Shown: positions 21,361 through 23,358 of the stretch, piece by piece | How positions within the stretch are numbered: the first letter of the stretch is position 1 | Layout of the letters: each line of letters starts with the position of its first letter | Notes under the pieces: generated by a model | Seen by the model: the letters and a program-made list of their open reading frames with translations, nothing else | What the model was told of the DNA's origin: nothing | Database searches by the model: none | Source: Candidatus Saccharimonadota bacterium | GTDB lineage: Bacteria > Patescibacteriota > Saccharimonadia > UBA4664 | Assembly: GCA_029237755.1 (NCBI GenBank) | Contig: JAQZBT010000003.1 | Location: 1-23,358 of the forward strand | Reading direction: 5' to 3' | DNA: 23,358 bases | Position numbers and translations under genes: made by a program

Positions 21361-22976
21361 GAGTTATGAAACGAATCATCATCGGCCTTATCCTGGCCGC
21401 CGCCCTACTGCCAACCGCTGCTTCGGCCAGCGCTCCGGGGCTGCAGGTCACGCCGCTGCTATACGAGGACATACTCGGCGACAAAGCCAAAAACGGCTCT
21501 ATCGACGTCTCCAACCCGACCGACGCTCCCGTCACCGTCGACGTCTCTATCCAAGGGTTCAGGCAGGTCGGTTCGGCCGGCGACATGGAATTCTTCGACG
21601 ACCCCGACCTCCTGGCGGGCATTCGCACCGACCTCAAGACATTCGACATCGGTGCTCGCGAGCGGGTGCGCGTGCTGTTCACAGTTGATCCGGCGAAGTT
21701 GCCTCAGGGCGGGGTATTCGGTGTCATCTTCTTCAAGACCCGTCCCAGCGCCAACGCCGGCAGCAACAGCTCATTTGTCTCCCAAAGCGCCAAAGTCGGC
21801 ACCCTCATCGTCCTGCGCAACCACGGCACCGCCTCCACGCAAGGCGGCATCGCCGATCTAAATGTACCCTTCTGGCAATTCGGCCATGGCCTCGAAGGCA
21901 CGGTCACGATCGAAAACACCAGTCCGGCCAAGGGCGGCGTCGCCTTCCGTCCCGGCATCGAAACCCAGGTCCTGCCCTGGGGCCGCTCAGTCGCCCACGC
22001 TTCTGGATTGATACTGCCGTCCAATCATCGCGCCTTTGTGATCGAGCGTCCGGGATCGTTCCTGGGGTTGCTGCCCTTGCAGGTACGCGACGTCTCCAGT
22101 GGCTCCGACCGGACCGTTTGGATCTTCGCTATCACCGGTTGGTACAGTTGGCTGCTGCTGGTGTTAGCTTTGGCTCTCGTCATCGGCCTGATCTACCGCT
22201 ACCGCCGCGGGTTGCCCGGCCGGCGCCCTCGCCAGCCAAAGCCGGCACCGGTACCAGCAGCCGTGGCGCCCGTTACGCCGACGAAGCGGCCCGAGCCAAA
22301 GGTTGGTTTGAAGTCACAGCCCGCGTGGGAGCCGAGGGTTTCGGCAAGGCCCGCGCCAGTGTGGGAGCAGGTCGCCAAGCCTGCGCCAGTGGTGGAGCCT
22401 GATCCAGTACCAGAGCCTGAGCCGGAACCCGAAGTTGCGCCAGAGCCGCAGCCCGTCGTCACCGTCGATCCGGAGCTCACCAAACCCGTCGCGGCCGCCG
22501 AAGCTGCTGCCCCGGACCCCGGAACACTCATCCAGCCGCGCCGCCGCATCCTGGTTCCTGAAGAGCACAAAGCCAAAAAGACCGAGGACGAGAAGCCTCA
22601 GTTCGCGCATCACGTCAAGCCCGCCCAGCCGCGTCGTCACCTCAAGCCGGCCGAGCCAGAACCCGAGCGCAAGCCCGTCCACCATCTCAAGCCGGCCCGC
22701 AACATCAAGGTCGTCGAACCGCCCAGTACCCACCACATCAAGCCGGCGGAGCACCATGAGGCACCCAGGCACCACAGCCAGGCCAATCAGCACGCGATCA
22801 CCAGTCATCACGAGGCTCCTAAGCACCACGAAGCGCCAAAACACGACGAACACAAGCACCCCTCACCGCGGCCGAGCCACCCGCTCGAGCCCCTCTTCGA
22901 CGAGCCCGAACCCAAGAAACACAAGGTCGAGCTCAAGACTGAGCCAAAGAAGCCGCACCGCCGCCAACTCGGCTAA
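21357..22976 (+). CDS. DUF916-like anchor protein with His/Lys/Pro-rich cytoplasmic tail
   Basis: A 539-residue protein. A signal peptide ends near ASAS (25). The exported DUF916-like region (about 27-250) opens LQVTPLLYEDILGDKAKNGS, then IDVSNPTDAPVTVDVSI, and contains RERVRVLFTV and GGVFGVIFFKT, paralleling the product of 15751. One span (about 260-282) is followed by a basic YRYRRG. The remaining 255 residues are disordered-looking and Pro/Glu-rich, then His/Lys-rich, with four copies of (H/R)H(V/L/I)KPA and a block of HHEAP-type repeats. The tail faces the cytoplasm and could bind metal, nucleic acid or polar partners; that is a guess. The GTG start overlaps the LamG gene stop (GTGA), indicating translational coupling; ATG 21366 is an alternative start. 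Confidence 0.75.
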   Translation: MRVMKRIIIGLILAAALLPTAASASAPGLQVTPLLYEDILGDKAKNGSIDVSNPTDAPVTVDVSIQGFRQVGSAGDMEFFDDPDLLAGIRTDLKTFDIGARERVRVLFTVDPAKLPQGGVFGVIFFKTRPSANAGSNSSFVSQSAKVGTLIVLRNHGTASTQGGIADLNVPFWQFGHGLEGTVTIENTSPAKGGVAFRPGIETQVLPWGRSVAHASGLILPSNHRAFVIERPGSFLGLLPLQVRDVSSGSDRTVWIFAITGWYSWLLLVLALALVIGLIYRYRRGLPGRRPRQPKPAPVPAAVAPVTPTKRPEPKVGLKSQPAWEPRVSARPAPVWEQVAKPAPVVEPDPVPEPEPEPEVAPEPQPVVTVDPELTKPVAAAEAAAPDPGTLIQPRRRILVPEEHKAKKTEDEKPQFAHHVKPAQPRRHLKPAEPEPERKPVHHLKPARNIKVVEPPSTHHIKPAEHHEAPRHHSQANQHAITSHHEAPKHHEAPKHDEHKHPSPRPSHPLEPLFDEPEPKKHKVELKTEPKKPHRRQLG

Positions 22977-23047
22977 CAGTCTCAACTTGCGACAAACGAC
23001 ATTTTCGTTGAGCTCGGTTAAGGCCGATCTGTCGCAAACTGAGACTG
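22977..23047 (+). repeat. Imperfect 18-bp inverted repeat, possible terminator
   Basis: 22977-22994 pairs with 23030-23047 with two central mismatches (CAGTCTCA and TTGCGACA blocks). It starts right after a stop codon, encloses a small hairpin AACG/CGTT, and is followed by CCAAAAAATAT rather than a T-run. It could end the operon or be a separate structured element. Confidence 0.45.
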
Positions 23048-23137
23048 ATCCAAAAAATATAGCAACGCACGCTGCACTACTTTGACGCGCCGCCAAAATA
23101 GGGTCCGCCAACCGCCCCAAAAACCATAAGCACAATC

Positions 23138-23167
23138 TTGAACTCAGCATAAGCGCAATGGTATAAT
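23138..23167 (+). promoter_or_regulatory. Promoter of the gene at the right edge
   Basis: TTGAAC (23138-23143), 18-nt spacer, perfect TATAAT (23162-23167). It predicts a start near 23174, about 18 nt before the TTG start codon. Confidence 0.7.
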
Positions 23168-23191
23168 TCCACCTGTAACCAAGGTTGTGAA

Positions 23192-23358
23192 TTGGAGTTA
23201 CGCCGCCATTTTGGTGCACGGGCAATATTAGCCCTCGCCACGGCGCTCCTCACGCTCACAGCCGCTTTTGGCATGCTCGCGCAACCCGCGACCGCCGCCC
23301 AGACCGTCCCCTACAAGGTCAACTTCCAGGGCCGCCTGACTGACAACTCCGGCAACAT
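23192..23358 (+). CDS. Exported surface protein, N-terminal part only
   Basis: The open frame from TTG 23192 runs off the window. A ribosome site AAGG (23181-23184) lies 7 nt upstream and a good promoter precedes it. The first residues are basic (ELRRHFGAR), followed by a hydrophobic core (AILALATALLTLTAAFGML) and a cleavage site near PATAA. The mature protein begins QTVPYKVNFQGRLTDNSGN. I recall the phrase FQGRLTDxSGN as typical of the mature start of large surface or fibre-like proteins in Patescibacteria. The remainder, and hence the function, is outside the window. It continues the series of exported proteins to its left. Confidence 0.65.
   Translation, partial: MELRRHFGARAILALATALLTLTAAFGMLAQPATAAQTVPYKVNFQGRLTDNSGN

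Noticed and set aside
22600..22860. DNA repeats in the 3' part of the anchor gene as a CRISPR array
   Set aside because: The repeats are short, irregular and in frame, encoding (H/R)HxKPA; there are no uniform spacers and no cas genes.

Overview
The window looks like a GC-rich bacterial chromosome segment from a candidate-phyla-radiation lineage (Patescibacteria), most likely Saccharibacteria-like. This is an inference. It rests on a tRNA-linked LAGLIDADG endonuclease, tandem VirB6/TrbL-like proteins with very long tails, envelope proteins ending in a shared WxL-like module, and a gene order rich in exported proteins. Standard stop codons are used, including TGA. No rRNA, CRISPR array or transposase is visible.

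Positions 1-4700 hold housekeeping and small genes. An RNA-like repeat lies at the left edge (1-149), followed by a small exported acidic protein (277-636). Next come an FAD-dependent oxidoreductase and a coupled small membrane protein (716-2548), then a frameshifted homing-endonuclease gene whose reading frame runs into tRNA-Leu(GAG). A 51-residue membrane protein on the minus strand and tRNA-Val(UAC) follow. tRNA-Val is trailed by a second copy of the same repeat, bracketed by inverted and direct copies of the tRNA 3' end. A 33-residue membrane protein faces a stand-alone PAS protein.

Positions 4700-7100 hold a large multi-domain membrane protein (Ig-like and PKD domains) convergent with a cytidine-deaminase-family gene. 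The 270-bp region at 7104-7375 is a divergent control region with two good promoters, a 13-bp inverted repeat and a 16-bp palindrome.

Positions 7376-16707 form a cell-envelope cluster: surface protein, two adjacent VirB6-like type IV secretion proteins, a paralogous surface protein, then a DUF916-like membrane-anchored protein. Positions 16799-19973 encode an ABC exporter and a non-canonical Nramp-type transporter. Positions 20002-22976 repeat the surface-plus-DUF916-like arrangement, with a LamG lectin-like surface protein and an anchor protein bearing a His/Lys/Pro-rich cytoplasmic tail. A further exported protein begins at the right edge.

Reading them together, I infer an envelope and attachment locus: exported proteins sharing one C-terminal module, membrane-anchored DUF916-like partners, and VirB6-like channel subunits. 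Several genes have a -10 box 7-8 nt upstream of the start codon, which suggests leaderless mRNAs.
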